Assembly: GCA_020632795.1 (NCBI GenBank)
Contig: JACKEV010000006.1
Span: 1 to 64,000 of the forward strand
DNA length: 64,000 bases
Direction: 5' to 3'
Source of the DNA: Alphaproteobacteria bacterium
GTDB lineage: Bacteria; Myxococcota_A; UBA796; CAJQPC01
Under the pieces are notes generated by a model that worked only from the letters and a program-made list of their open reading frames with translations, was not told the DNA's origin and did not search any database. Made by a program: the position numbers and the translations under genes. Each line of letters begins with the position of its first letter. Position 1 is the first letter of the stretch. Below, piece by piece: positions 1 through 9,095 of the stretch.

Positions 1-2
1 GA

Positions 3-3000
3 TCAGTAGGCGGGAAGGACGTACACCTTGCCGGTGTTGTTCCCAGCGTCATCATTTCCGGGCGCGGAGATCGCGAGATCGTCCGTACCGTCTCCGTCGA
101 TGTCGAACAGCGGGCTGATCGCGCTGCCGAACAGGTCGTCGGCGGTGTCTCCGGCCCAACTCGCGGTCTCATCGCCGGGGAGCGCGAGCGTCGCGCTGGA
201 AGACAGGCCGCCGGAGATGAAGTAGGCCACGCCCTGGGCCGAGTCGCCGCCGGTCGGGGCGCCCAGGAGCAGATCCTCGACAGAGTCGCCGTCGACGTCG
301 TGACCACCCCGCAGCGCTGTGCCGAGGGCACCGTCGCCCGTGATGGTGACGTCCGCGTCCGTGAACGCGTAGTTCCCGGAGAGCCCGCTGCCGCCGAAGT
401 AGATGACCGCCGCGCCGCCGTCGGTGGTGGTGCCGTCGTAGCCCGGTGCGCCGAGGACGAGGTCGACCTGCCCGTCTGAGTTGGCGTCAAACGCCGTGAG
501 CGTGTGCTGTCCGGCGCCCAGGGCGTCGCCTGTCGCGCTGCCCGTGAAGGAGGCGGTGTCGATGGTCGGGATGTAGTCGTTGGCATAGCTCACGGTCGCC
601 GAACCCACCACGAGCCAGCATCGCCCGGTGCTGGAGTTGTTCGCGCTGGAGCAGGCGACGAGGTCACCATATCCATCGCCCGTCAGGTCAGCGTCGAGCA
701 TCACCGCCGACCCGAGGTAGTCGCCGCTGCCGTTTCCACGGAGCCGGACGCTCGCGAAGCTGTTGGCCTCGTCGAAGGCCGTGCTGTAGCCGTCAGAGAA
801 CAGGGACACGAAGAGCTTCCCGCGCGTACCGGACGAGGGCGGAGCCGCACCGGCAAGATCCGTGTCCCCGTCACCGTCCATGTCGCCTGCGGCGATGGTG
901 GTGCCGAACTCGTCACCGGATGAGGAGCCATATAGAGCGCCTTCCTCCACCACCGCGCTCGCCCCGGAGTCGTTGCCGGTGCCGCTCCCCATGTCGAAGA
1001 TCCACACGGCCCCCCCCGTCGTGGCGTACTCGCCGCTGAAGGGCGCGGACATCGCGAGCTCCGTGTTGCCATCCCCGTCGATGTCGCCGAGGACCAGGAC
1101 GTTGGTGCCCGCCTGGTCCCCTGAGGCCTTGCCGGCCAGGAGCGAGTATGAGGCGTTTGTGGAGACGTCGGTGCCCAGCACATCCGCGTCGAAGAAGACC
1201 GCGGCGCCACCATCCGTGTAGAAGTAGTTGTCCAGCGGCGAGCCGATGATCAGCTCAGGATCGCCGTCGGCGTTCAGGTCCGCGCCCATCCAGAGGCTGC
1301 TGGCGAGCGCCTGCCGGTTGGCTGAACCGACGACGGTGTTGATGGCCTCGGTCGCCGCGTCCATGTTGTCCACGCTCCCGTCACAGTCATTGTCCGTGAG
1401 GTCATACCCGACCTCCGTCCCGCCCGGGTGCGTCGCCGCGTCGTTGTCATCACAGTCCGTGTCGTCGCTGACATACCCGGTGGGCTGGGAGCAGGCCGCC
1501 TGGGTGTTGTTGGGGTCGCCGTAGGTGTCGGTGTCCGTGTCGGCGTAGTAGGTGGTGCCGTCGGTCGGATCGTTGTCGATCGTGCCGTCACAGTCCTGGT
1601 CGACGCCGTCGCAGGTCTCGTCGGCAGAGGTGTTGATGTCGCTGTCGGTGTCGTCGCAGTCCACGCCGCCGTAGGTGTCGCTGTCCTCGCCGTCGCCGTC
1701 CTGATCGTAGTCGCTGTTGCCCCCGCAGTCCGCGTCGACGCCGTCGTACCAGATGTCGGTGGCGCCGGGGTAGGTGTTGCGCGCGTTGTCGTCACAGTCG
1801 GTGCCGCCGTAGGCGTCCGACTGGTAGGTGTCGGCGTCGGCGTCGTAGTCGTCGTCCTGGGCGCAGTCCTGGTCCACGCCGTCGTACCAGATCTCGGTCG
1901 CGTTCGGGTGGATGGAGGCGTTGAGGTCGTCGCAGTCGTCGCCGCTGTAGTCGACGGAGTCGTAGCCGTCGAGGTCGGCGTCGTAGTCGCTGGCGCCGTC
2001 ACAGTCCTGGTCGACGCCGTCGTAGGGCACGTCGACGGCGCTGGTGTTGACCGAGGCGTCGGTGTCGTCACAGTCCACGCCGCCGTAGGCGTCGCTGTCC
2101 TCGGTGTCGAGGTCGGCGTCGTAGTCGCTGAGGTCGTCGCAGTCCTGGTCGGTGCCGTCGTACCAGATCTCGGACGCCCCCGGGTTGATGGTGGCGTCCT
2201 GGTCGTTGCAGTCGCCGTCCAGCTCGGAGTAGCCGTCGCCGTCGACGTCGTCGCCGGAGAGGTCCTCGTCCACCGAGCCGTCACAGTCGTTGTCCAGGCC
2301 GTCGTCCTGGTTCTCCAGGGTGCCGGGGTTGATGTCGGCGTCGTCGTCGTCGCAGTCGTCGCCGCCGTAGTCGTCCGACGCGTAGCCGTCCTCGTCGGCG
2401 TCGTAGTCGTTGCGGTTGTCGCAGTCGCTGTCCACGCCGTCGTACCAGGTCTCGTCGGCGCCCGGGTAGACGTCGGGGTCGGCGTCGTCGCAGTCGGTGC
2501 CCCCGTGCTCGTCGGACTGGAAGGTGTCCGCGTCGGCGTCGAAGTCGTCGTCACCGGCGCAGTCGCCGTCCACGCCGTCGTACCAGATCTCCGTGTTGCC
2601 GGGGTAGGCGTTGGCGTCGTCGTCGTCGCAGTCCTCGTCGGGGCCGAAGCCGTCGCCGTCGTTGTCCTCCAGGACGGTGGCGCTCAGGCTGACCCGCACC
2701 AGGGACTCGTCCGGGTCGTTGCTCTCGATGGTCACGCCGTTGGCGAAGCTGCCGTGGTCGGTGGCGGTCAGGGTGACGTCGACGGTCATCGACGCGCCCG
2801 TGCCCAGGGAGAGCATGTTGGTGCTGATCTCGAAGGGGCCGGCGCCGTCGAGGGCCAGCGTGCCGGTGAGGTCCTCGTCGCCCAGGTTCGTGATGGTGAA
2901 CTGGGCGGTGGACTCGGAGAGCTGGTTCACCTCTCCGAACTCGAGGGCCTCGGGGCTGACGTCGATGTCCGGGCCGATGGAGCCGGAGTCGTCGTCGGCG

Positions 3001-3053
3001 TCGTTGGGCTTCAGGCAGCCGGTCGCGAGGGCGAGGGCGAGGATCAGCGGCAT
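3..3053 (-). CDS. Large lipoprotein with MopE-type metal-binding repeats and FG-GAP propeller
   Basis: A 1016-residue secreted lipoprotein. The N-terminus is a short signal peptide ending in a lipobox (LATGC, Cys about residue 13). Residues about 28-130 look like an ASH/SPD-2-type choice-of-anchor beta-sandwich (VSPEALEFGEV...TNLGDEDL). Residues about 130-570 hold nine acidic CDD...P..E..DG.D.DC repeats, the putative metal-binding motif of MopE-like proteins. The C-terminal 440 residues carry FG-GAP/integrin-alpha-like blades (GDIDGDGNTELA, GDMDGDGDTDLA), expected to form a calcium-binding beta-propeller. Start ATG follows an AGGAA ribosome-binding site. It stands alone on the minus strand behind a plausible promoter. 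A surface or matrix role is inferred from family architecture; the ligand is unknown. Confidence 0.88.
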   Translation of the reverse strand: MPLILALALATGCLKPNDADDDSGSIGPDIDVSPEALEFGEVNQLSESTAQFTITNLGDEDLTGTLALDGAGPFEISTNMLSLGTGASMTVDVTLTATDHGSFANGVTIESNDPDESLVRVSLSATVLEDNDGDGFGPDEDCDDDDANAYPGNTEIWYDGVDGDCAGDDDFDADADTFQSDEHGGTDCDDADPDVYPGADETWYDGVDSDCDNRNDYDADEDGYASDDYGGDDCDDDDADINPGTLENQDDGLDNDCDGSVDEDLSGDDVDGDGYSELDGDCNDQDATINPGASEIWYDGTDQDCDDLSDYDADLDTEDSDAYGGVDCDDTDASVNTSAVDVPYDGVDQDCDGASDYDADLDGYDSVDYSGDDCDDLNASIHPNATEIWYDGVDQDCAQDDDYDADADTYQSDAYGGTDCDDNARNTYPGATDIWYDGVDADCGGNSDYDQDGDGEDSDTYGGVDCDDTDSDINTSADETCDGVDQDCDGTIDNDPTDGTTYYADTDTDTYGDPNNTQAACSQPTGYVSDDTDCDDNDAATHPGGTEVGYDLTDNDCDGSVDNMDAATEAINTVVGSANRQALASSLWMGADLNADGDPELIIGSPLDNYFYTDGGAAVFFDADVLGTDVSTNASYSLLAGKASGDQAGTNVLVLGDIDGDGNTELAMSAPFSGEYATTGGAVWIFDMGSGTGNDSGASAVVEEGALYGSSSGDEFGTTIAAGDMDGDGDTDLAGAAPPSSGTRGKLFVSLFSDGYSTAFDEANSFASVRLRGNGSGDYLGSAVMLDADLTGDGYGDLVACSSANNSSTGRCWLVVGSATVSYANDYIPTIDTASFTGSATGDALGAGQHTLTAFDANSDGQVDLVLGAPGYDGTTTDGGAAVIYFGGSGLSGNYAFTDADVTITGDGALGTALRGGHDVDGDSVEDLLLGAPTGGDSAQGVAYFISGGLSSSATLALPGDETASWAGDTADDLFGSAISPLFDIDGDGTDDLAISAPGNDDAGNNTGKVYVLPAY

Positions 3054-3116
3054 GGTGTCGTTCCTGGCGGCGTGTCCCGCGGCCCAAGCGCCGCGAGCGT
3101 CTCATCTCCGTCAGGC

Positions 3117-3147
3117 ATTATGACACTGAGTTGACGGGGGGTTTCAA
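3117..3147 (-). promoter_or_regulatory. Candidate sigma-70-like promoter for the MopE/FG-GAP lipoprotein
   Basis: On the minus strand a TTGAAA hexamer (3142-3147) is followed after 19 bases by CATAAT (3117-3122). Each is one mismatch from consensus, but the spacer is two bases longer than ideal. A start point near 3109 would leave a leader of about 55 bases before the ATG at 3053. It sits in an AT-richer patch of a GC-rich intergenic stretch. Seen by eye only. Confidence 0.35.
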
Positions 3148-3184
3148 GCCGGGGGCCCGGCCCTCCCCCTGTCGGCGGGGCCGC

Positions 3185-3739
3185 TCAGACCTGGATCACG
3201 CCCTGCACATCAGGGAATTCCTCCACGATCATCCGCTCGATGCCCATCGCCAGGGTGGCCGTGGAGCTGGGGCAGGTGGAGCAGGAGCCGATGAGGCGCA
3301 CCTGCACGATGTGATCGTCCGTGATGCCGACGAACTGGACATCTCCGCCGTCCATCGCCACCGCCGGGCGGATGTCCTCGTCGATGAGCTGGGCGATCTG
3401 GGCGGCCAGCGGCGAGCTGGTGTCCAGGGCCTCGACGGCCTCGGTCTCGGCGATGGCGGGCTCGCCGGAGGAGACGTGCGCCCGGATGAGGCCCTTGATG
3501 GCCGGCACCAGCTCGGGCCAACCGTACTCCGCCAGCTTGTTCACCGTGACGAAGCGCGAGGTGACGAGCACCTGCTCGACGCCGCTGAGGCCGAACAGCC
3601 GCGCGGGCAGAGGCGAGCCCGCGGCCTTGTCCGCCGAGCTGTACTCGTAGGTGCCCCGCTCGACGAGCGGGACCTCGACCTTGAACATCAAGGCGTCGGG
3701 GTTGGGCGTGGGCAGGGTGTCGACGATCAACTCAGTCAT
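3185..3739 (-). CDS. NfuA-like Fe-S cluster carrier (Nfu_N plus NifU C-terminal domain)
   Basis: 184 residues, the usual size for a two-domain Nfu protein. Residues 1-90 match the Nfu N-terminal fold (DTLPTPNPDALMFKVEVPL), which helps target client proteins. Residues 108-184 are the NifU C-terminal domain (IDEDIRPAVAMDGGDVQFVG) with the cluster-binding Cys153-x2-Cys156 (GSCSTCPSS). The cytoplasmic role is transfer of a [4Fe-4S] cluster to apo-enzymes. No other isc or suf gene is in the window, so it is unlinked to assembly genes here. It is divergent from the asparaginase gene across an 83-base gap. Confidence 0.92.
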   Translation of the reverse strand: MTELIVDTLPTPNPDALMFKVEVPLVERGTYEYSSADKAAGSPLPARLFGLSGVEQVLVTSRFVTVNKLAEYGWPELVPAIKGLIRAHVSSGEPAIAETEAVEALDTSSPLAAQIAQLIDEDIRPAVAMDGGDVQFVGITDDHIVQVRLIGSCSTCPSSTATLAMGIERMIVEEFPDVQGVIQV

Positions 3740-3822
3740 GTCGGCTCCACGGATGTAGTGGTCCTTTAATCACCTCGCCGCGCGCGGCCAGTTAGGATGC
3801 GCGTCCTTCCCGGAGGGTTTCG

Positions 3823-4797
3823 ATGCCCGCGATCGCGCTGACCCGAGGCGAACAGGTCGAGTCCATCCACCCTTTCTCGGCGGTCGCCGTCGACGCGGAG
3901 GGCCGCGTGGTCCGGTGGATGGGCCCGGAGGTCTCGGCCTGCTGGCGCTCGGCGGCCAAGCCCTTCCAGCTCCGCTGCTCCCTGGAGGCCCTGGCCCAGG
4001 CCGGCGTGGCCACTGACGACCTCAGCGCCGAGCAGATCGCCATCGGCGCGGCCTCCCACGCCGGGCAGATCGAGCACATCCGCCTGGTGCGGGGCATGTT
4101 GGCCCGCTTCGGCGTGCCCGAGTCCGCGCTGGCCTGCGCGCCCCACCCCCCCAGCTTCGACGGGGCGTACCGGGCCCTGATCCGCGGCGGCGGCGAGGTC
4201 ACCGACATCCACAACAACTGCTCGGGCAAGCACACCTACATGCTGGCCGCCAGCGCCGCCCAGGGCTGGACCGGCGACTACCGCGACCCGGAGCACCCCC
4301 TCCAGCGGCGCATCCGGGACGCCGTGGTCGGCCTGTGCGGCCACGCCCCCGCCGCCGGGGTGGACGGCTGCGGCGTGCCCACCTTCGGCATGCCCATCGA
4401 CGGCTTCGCCCGGGCCTGGGCCACCCTCGGGCGGGCCGCCCTGGGCGACGGCGATCCGGTGCTGGGGCGGATCGGGCGGGCGATGGAGGCCTGGCCGCAC
4501 CTCATCTCGGGCACGGGCAAGCTGGACGAGGACATGGCCGGCGGCCGCCGGGAGCGCATGATCACCAAGATCGGCGCCCAGGCCCTCTACTGCATCGCCC
4601 TGCCCGAGCGGGGCCTCGGCGTCGCCGTCAAGATGCACACCGGCGTGGAGCTGCCCCTGGGCGAGGCGGTGGCGGTCGCCCTCGACGCGTTCGCCCCCGG
4701 CGCCTGGGCGCGCCCCTCCGACTGGACCTGGGATGTCATCCCCAACGTCGCCGGGCGGGTGGTGGGGAAGCGCGCCCTCACCGATTACATTCCCTGA
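3823..4797 (+). CDS. Asparaginase, AnsA/ReAV type (asparaginase_II family)
   Basis: 324 residues, full length for the Rhizobium etli-type asparaginase family, which is unrelated to the bacterial threonine-dependent type I/II enzymes. An SxxK-like pair lies at residues 43-46 (RSAAKPFQ), followed by the conserved NNCSGKHTYML and SGTGKLDED stretches. The expected reaction is L-asparagine to aspartate plus ammonia in the cytoplasm. ATG follows CGGAGGG. The acyl-CoA dehydrogenase gene starts 33 bases downstream, so co-transcription is likely, but no common pathway is obvious. Confidence 0.88.
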   Translation: MPAIALTRGEQVESIHPFSAVAVDAEGRVVRWMGPEVSACWRSAAKPFQLRCSLEALAQAGVATDDLSAEQIAIGAASHAGQIEHIRLVRGMLARFGVPESALACAPHPPSFDGAYRALIRGGGEVTDIHNNCSGKHTYMLAASAAQGWTGDYRDPEHPLQRRIRDAVVGLCGHAPAAGVDGCGVPTFGMPIDGFARAWATLGRAALGDGDPVLGRIGRAMEAWPHLISGTGKLDEDMAGGRRERMITKIGAQALYCIALPERGLGVAVKMHTGVELPLGEAVAVALDAFAPGAWARPSDWTWDVIPNVAGRVVGKRALTDYIP

Positions 4798-4830
4798 CCC
4801 ATCGTCCCCTCTTGAACCTCGGGAGCCCCC

Positions 4831-5985
4831 ATGTCCGTGTCCTTTGAGCTGTCCGAAGAGCAGGAGCAGCTCCGCCAGCTCGCCCACGAGTTCGCCCGCG
4901 ACGTCATCCGTCCGGCCGCCCCGCACCACGACGAGACCGGCGAGTACCCCCACGAGGTGCTCCGCCAGGCCCACGAGCTGGGGCTGATGAACACCCACAT
5001 CGAGGAGGAGAACGGCGGCTTCGGCTTGAGCGCCCTCGACGGCCTGCTCATCGCCGAGGAGCTGGCCTGGGGCTGCACCGGCATCGGCACGGCGATGGAG
5101 GCCAACGGCCTCGCTCAGCAGCCCGTCATCATCGGCGCCTCCGACGAGCTGAAGGCGAAATACCTCGCCCCGATGACCGAGAACTACAGCCTCTGCGCCT
5201 ACGCGGTCACCGAGCCGGGCGCGGGCTCCGACGTCCAGGGCCTCAAGACCACCGCCGTGCGCAAGGGCGACACCTACGTGCTCAACGGCTCCAAGATGTG
5301 GATCACCAACGCGGGCGTGGCCGACTGGTACTTCGTCGTCGCCCTGACCGACGCCGAGAAGAAGGCCCGGGGCGGGATGACCGCGTTCATCGTCGAGCGG
5401 GACTGGCCCGGCGTGATCGTCGGCAAGAAGGAGTGGAACATGGGCCAGCGGGCCAGCGACACCCGCGGCATCACCTTCGAGGACGTCGAGGTGCCCGCGG
5501 CCAACGTCGTCGGCCGCGAGGGCGACGGCTGGAAGCTGGCCATGGCCGCCTTCGACTACACCCGCCCGGCGGTGGCCTGCGCGGCGGTCGGCCTGGCCCG
5601 CGCGGCGATGGAGCACGCCGCGCAGTACGCCACGGAGCGCAAGACCTTCGGCAAGCCCATCGCCGCCCACCAGTCCATCGCCTTCATGATCGCCGAGATG
5701 GCCATGAACATCGACGCCGGCCGGCTGCTGTGCTGGCAGGCCGGGTCGCTCAAGGACGCCGGCAAGCGCAACACCCGCCAGGCCGCCTACGCCAAGGCCT
5801 TCTGCGCCGACATGGCCATGAAGGTCGCCACCGACGCGGTCCAGGTCTACGGCGGCTACGGCTACTCCAAGGAGTACCCGGTGGAGAAGCTGATGCGGGA
5901 CGCCAAGATCTTCCAGATCTATGAGGGCACCAGCCAGATCCAGCGGCTGATCATCTCCAAGGAGATCTTCGTCCGGAACCGCTGA
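4831..5985 (+). CDS. Acyl-CoA dehydrogenase
   Basis: 384 residues, standard for the family. Family signatures are visible in order: the AYAVTEPGAGSDV stretch (about 129-141) that contacts FAD and substrate, the WITNAG segment, and the C-terminal VYGGYGYSKEYPVEK plus IYEGTSQIQR region. The glutamate in YEGTS (about residue 365) is the expected catalytic base. The enzyme is an FAD-dependent alpha,beta-dehydrogenase of fatty or branched-chain acyl-CoA, passing electrons to ETF. Chain-length preference cannot be read from sequence. The next gene starts 16 bases downstream. Confidence 0.95.
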   Translation: MSVSFELSEEQEQLRQLAHEFARDVIRPAAPHHDETGEYPHEVLRQAHELGLMNTHIEEENGGFGLSALDGLLIAEELAWGCTGIGTAMEANGLAQQPVIIGASDELKAKYLAPMTENYSLCAYAVTEPGAGSDVQGLKTTAVRKGDTYVLNGSKMWITNAGVADWYFVVALTDAEKKARGGMTAFIVERDWPGVIVGKKEWNMGQRASDTRGITFEDVEVPAANVVGREGDGWKLAMAAFDYTRPAVACAAVGLARAAMEHAAQYATERKTFGKPIAAHQSIAFMIAEMAMNIDAGRLLCWQAGSLKDAGKRNTRQAAYAKAFCADMAMKVATDAVQVYGGYGYSKEYPVEKLMRDAKIFQIYEGTSQIQRLIISKEIFVRNR

Positions 5986-6001
5986 GTCGGCCAATCTCCC
6001 C

Positions 6002-7006
6002 ATGAAGGTCCTCGTCACCGGCGGCACCGGCTTCATCGGCGCCAACGTCGTCCGGCACCTGCTGGCGCGCGGGGACGAGGTCGCCTGCCTGGTGCGGGAC
6101 AGCTCGCCGCGCCTGTGCCTGGAGGGGCTCGACGTCACGCTGGTGACCGCCTCGCTCTCCGACCCGGAGGCCCTCAAGCGGGCCCTCGACGGGGTGGAGG
6201 CGGTCTACCACCTGGCCGGCGTGTTCGACCCCTCGCCCAGGGGCCGCGCGCTGATGCAGGCGGTGCACGTCGACGGCACACGGGCGCTGTGCGACGCCGC
6301 CCTGGCCGCCGGGGTGCGCCGGCTGCTCCTGTGCTCCTCCTCGGTGACCGTGGGCTTCGGACCCCGACACGACCCCGGCGATGAGGAGACGCCCTTCCGT
6401 GATCTCGATGAGATCTACGGATCCGATGGGCCGCTGCGCTGGTACCACGACACCAAGCGGGCCGCCGAGGCGCTGGTCTGCGGCTACATCCCCCGGGGGC
6501 TGGAGACCGTCATCGTCTGCCCCGACTACATCATCGGGGCCTGGGACATCAAGCCCACCTCCGGGGCGCTGGTGCTGACCATGTGCAAGCGCTTCGTGCC
6601 GGTGTACCCGCGCGGCGGCAAGTGCTTCCAGGACGCCGACGACTGCGCGGCCGGGCACCTGCTCGCGGTGGACAGGGGCGCCCCCGGGCGCCGCTACCTG
6701 CTGGGCAACGAGAACCACGCCTACCGGGAGTTCATGGACATCATCGCGCGGGTCACGGGCCAGCGCCCCCCGGTGCTGCCCCTGCCGCGCGCCGCCGCTG
6801 AGCTGGCCGGGTTCGCCGGGGCGGTGGGCAGCCGCGTCGACCCCCACCGCTTCGCCGGCCTGGACCGCTACGTGCTGCGCTCGATGGCCCAGGCCCGCTA
6901 CCGCAGCGGGGCCCGCGCGATCCGCGAGCTGGGCGTGCCGCAGACCCCGCTGGAGGTCTCCGTCGAGAAGGCGGTGCGCTGGTTCCGCGACCACGGGTAC
7001 GTCTGA
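6002..7006 (+). CDS. NAD(P)-dependent epimerase/dehydratase-like short-chain reductase
   Basis: 334 residues of the extended SDR superfamily. The Rossmann fingerprint GGTGFIG is at residues 8-14 and a YxxxK catalytic pair lies in RWYHDTKRAAE (about 148-158). The closest familiar group is dihydroflavonol-4-reductase-like / NAD-dependent epimerases that reduce ketones or epimerise sugars. The substrate is not evident. It lies between an acyl-CoA dehydrogenase and a methyltransferase on the same strand. Its TGA is immediately followed by the GTG of the next gene, implying coupled translation. Confidence 0.88.
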   Translation: MKVLVTGGTGFIGANVVRHLLARGDEVACLVRDSSPRLCLEGLDVTLVTASLSDPEALKRALDGVEAVYHLAGVFDPSPRGRALMQAVHVDGTRALCDAALAAGVRRLLLCSSSVTVGFGPRHDPGDEETPFRDLDEIYGSDGPLRWYHDTKRAAEALVCGYIPRGLETVIVCPDYIIGAWDIKPTSGALVLTMCKRFVPVYPRGGKCFQDADDCAAGHLLAVDRGAPGRRYLLGNENHAYREFMDIIARVTGQRPPVLPLPRAAAELAGFAGAVGSRVDPHRFAGLDRYVLRSMAQARYRSGARAIRELGVPQTPLEVSVEKAVRWFRDHGYV

Positions 7007-8323
7007 GTGGAGCCCGCCTTCCTCGCCCCCGGCCGCGCCTGGGAGGCCGCCCGCACCCCCCGGCAGCGCAAGCGCCTGGGCCAGTGGCTCACCCCCTGGT
7101 GGCTCGTGGAGGCGGTGCTGGACGAGGTCGGCGGCCCACCGGACTCGGTGCTGGACCCGGCCTGCGGGGATGGGCGCTGGCTGGTGGCTGCCGGCCGGCG
7201 CTGGCCCGGGGCTCGGCTGGAGGGCTGGGACGTGGACCCCTCCGCCGTCGACGCCGCCCGGGAGGTCTGCGCGGCGGCCGGGGTCGCGGTCCGTTTGCGC
7301 TGCCGGGACGCCCTGGAGGGCCAGGAGCAGGGCGTCGCCGAGCTGGTCGTGGGCAACCCGCCCTATGTGCGGCCGCAGGCCATGCCCGCAGCCCAGCGCG
7401 CCCGGGTCTGGGCCCGCTACGCCACCGCCACCGACAAGAGCGACCTCTACGCCCCGTTCATCGAGCGCATGCTGGCCCTGAGCGGCGGGCGGGTCGCTGT
7501 CGTGGTCGCGGACACCTGGCTCTCCATGGCCTCGTTCGCGGCCCTCCGGCGGTGCGTCCTGGACGCCCCCCTCGATCTGCTCGCCGGGCTGCCCCGCGAC
7601 AGCTTCGGCGCCGAGGTGGGCACGGTGGCGGTGGTCTTCCGCCCCGAGGCCCGTCGCCGCCGGGGTCATCTCTCCTCCGAGGGCCTCGCGCTCAACGGCG
7701 CGGTGCGTGCGGTGGACGGCCTGCTCCCCCTGGAGGACCCCGTGGAGCTGGAAGGGCAGGGGACCCTCGGGGAGCGCTGGGCCCTGCGCATGGGCGTGGT
7801 CTGCGGCAGCTACGCGGAGTGGGTCCACCGCGGCACGCCCGGCGCTGGCGATCGGCGGACCTGCAGGGGGCGGGACGTACACCGCTGGTCCATCGTGGAC
7901 CGGGGGGAGTGGGTGCGCTACGACCCGCGCGCCATGCTCGACGCCCGGCCCTACGTCGCGCCCAAGTGGGCGGGGCTGTTCGACGTGCCCGCCAAGGTCG
8001 TTCTGGCCGGCGCCTCGGGGCGGGTGCTGCGCGCGTCCGTGGACACCGAGCGGCGCTTCCCGCTGGACTCCTGCTACGTGTCCCAGGGGGAGGGGGACGT
8101 GTGGGCCCTCTGCGGGCTGCTCAACAGCGCGCCGGTCAACGCCTGGTACGGGGCCCGCTTCCCGGCGGTGCGGGTGAAGGCGGTGGAGCTGCACCGGCTG
8201 CCCTGGCCGAGGGGGCCGCTGGTGGAGCTGGCCGAGGCCGCCCGAGGCGGCGACCAGGGGGACGTCGACCGCGCCGCTGCCCGAGCCTACGGCCTCCCCA
8301 CCGGGTTATGCGCTGATCGATGA
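7007..8323 (+). CDS. Adenine-specific DNA methyltransferase, Eco57I/TaqI-like, orphan
   Basis: 438 residues starting with GTG directly after the previous stop. SAM-binding motif I is DPACGDGRWL (about 50-59), the acidic motif is GWDVDPSAVD, and the N6-adenine catalytic motif NPPY is at about 117-120. The C-terminal half (CYVSQGEGDVW...LLNSAPVNAWY) resembles a TaqI-like target-recognition domain. No nuclease motif (PD-ExK) or helicase is seen in the protein or next to it, so it looks like a solitary methylase rather than a restriction system. Its role could be epigenetic or it could be a relic. The specificity is unknown. Confidence 0.82.
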   Translation: MEPAFLAPGRAWEAARTPRQRKRLGQWLTPWWLVEAVLDEVGGPPDSVLDPACGDGRWLVAAGRRWPGARLEGWDVDPSAVDAAREVCAAAGVAVRLRCRDALEGQEQGVAELVVGNPPYVRPQAMPAAQRARVWARYATATDKSDLYAPFIERMLALSGGRVAVVVADTWLSMASFAALRRCVLDAPLDLLAGLPRDSFGAEVGTVAVVFRPEARRRRGHLSSEGLALNGAVRAVDGLLPLEDPVELEGQGTLGERWALRMGVVCGSYAEWVHRGTPGAGDRRTCRGRDVHRWSIVDRGEWVRYDPRAMLDARPYVAPKWAGLFDVPAKVVLAGASGRVLRASVDTERRFPLDSCYVSQGEGDVWALCGLLNSAPVNAWYGARFPAVRVKAVELHRLPWPRGPLVELAEAARGGDQGDVDRAAARAYGLPTGLCADR

Positions 8324-9036
8324 TCGCGGTCCTGCTGCTCGGGCTCCTGGTCGGCTGCCCCGCCGAGATGCTGGGCGTGGAGCTGCCCAAGGGGGGGGCC
8401 GAGTCCATCTCCCAGGAGGACCTCCAGCGGGACGTCTGGGCCCTGGTGGCCCTCGGCGACCGCCACCCCGGGCGCCCGGCCTACGACGAGGGGCTGGCCA
8501 TCATCGAGCAGCGCCTCGACCAGATGAAGACCCTGCCGGCCTTCGGCGACGGGGCCACCCGCCCGGCCGGGGCCGGCCGGAACCTCTGCATGCAGAAGGA
8601 TGGGCGCAGCGGGCGCGCCCTGGTCGTCGCGGCCCTGGATCAGGACAACGGCGCCGACCGCTCGGCCAGCAGCATCGCCGCGCTGATCTCCCTGGCCAAG
8701 GCCTACGACCTGCCCGGCAAGCCCGAGCACACGCTGGTGTTCTGCGTGTGGCCCGAGCCCGACGGCCTCGACGCCTACCTTCGCGCGCCAGCGGTCCCGC
8801 TGGAGCACACCACCGCCGTGCTCACCCTGGGGCCGCTCTCCGGGTCCGAGGAGCTGCGGCCGGTGGAGACGCAGATCAGCTACGGCGGCGGAAAGCTGCG
8901 GCACCTGCACCTCCAGAGCAGCGCGGAGCCCTACCACGGCACCCCGGACGACCGGATGGAGCGGCTGGACTTCCGCGTGCTGCTGCAGCGGGTCCAGCGG
9001 CTCCATCAGGCGGTCGAGAATCTGATGTTCAGATAA
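8320..9036 (+). CDS. Lipoprotein resembling an inactivated M28 peptidase
   Basis: 238 residues, with an ATGA overlap to the methyltransferase. The N-terminus (LLLGLLVGC) is a lipoprotein signal. Residues 30-170 follow the layout of M28 zinc aminopeptidases: RHPGRPAYDEGLAIIEQRL, then the metal-site region VVAALDQDNGADRSASS, then LVFCVWPEPDGLDAYL. In active M28 enzymes the middle motif is H.D...GA.D..SG; here the bridging aspartate position reads Arg and the histidine is absent. The family link is an inference, so binding rather than catalysis is more likely. Confidence 0.6.
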   Translation: MIAVLLLGLLVGCPAEMLGVELPKGGAESISQEDLQRDVWALVALGDRHPGRPAYDEGLAIIEQRLDQMKTLPAFGDGATRPAGAGRNLCMQKDGRSGRALVVAALDQDNGADRSASSIAALISLAKAYDLPGKPEHTLVFCVWPEPDGLDAYLRAPAVPLEHTTAVLTLGPLSGSEELRPVETQISYGGGKLRHLHLQSSAEPYHGTPDDRMERLDFRVLLQRVQRLHQAVENLMFR

Positions 9037-9051
9037 TATCGCCGTCGAGGT

Positions 9052-9079
9052 GTCCACGACCCGGACGCCGGTCGTGGAC
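9052..9079. terminator. Perfect hairpin between convergent genes
   Basis: A 10-base perfect inverted repeat GTCCACGACC / GGTCGTGGAC with an 8-base loop, between two convergent genes (stops at 9036 and 9096). There is no T-tract on either side, so it may work with Rho or as a weak bidirectional terminator. Confidence 0.6.
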
Positions 9080-9095
9080 CCTCAACCTCCGTGGG

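Noticed and set aside
1428..3134. Val/Gly-rich plus-strand frame over the MopE repeats
   Set aside because: It is the complement of the Asp-rich repeats (GAC/GTC), so periodic Val-rich text is expected. Not a gene.
3823..9036. A single metabolic operon from asparaginase to the M28-like lipoprotein
   Set aside because: Spacing suggests co-transcription, but the enzymes share no evident pathway, so I do not claim a functional operon.
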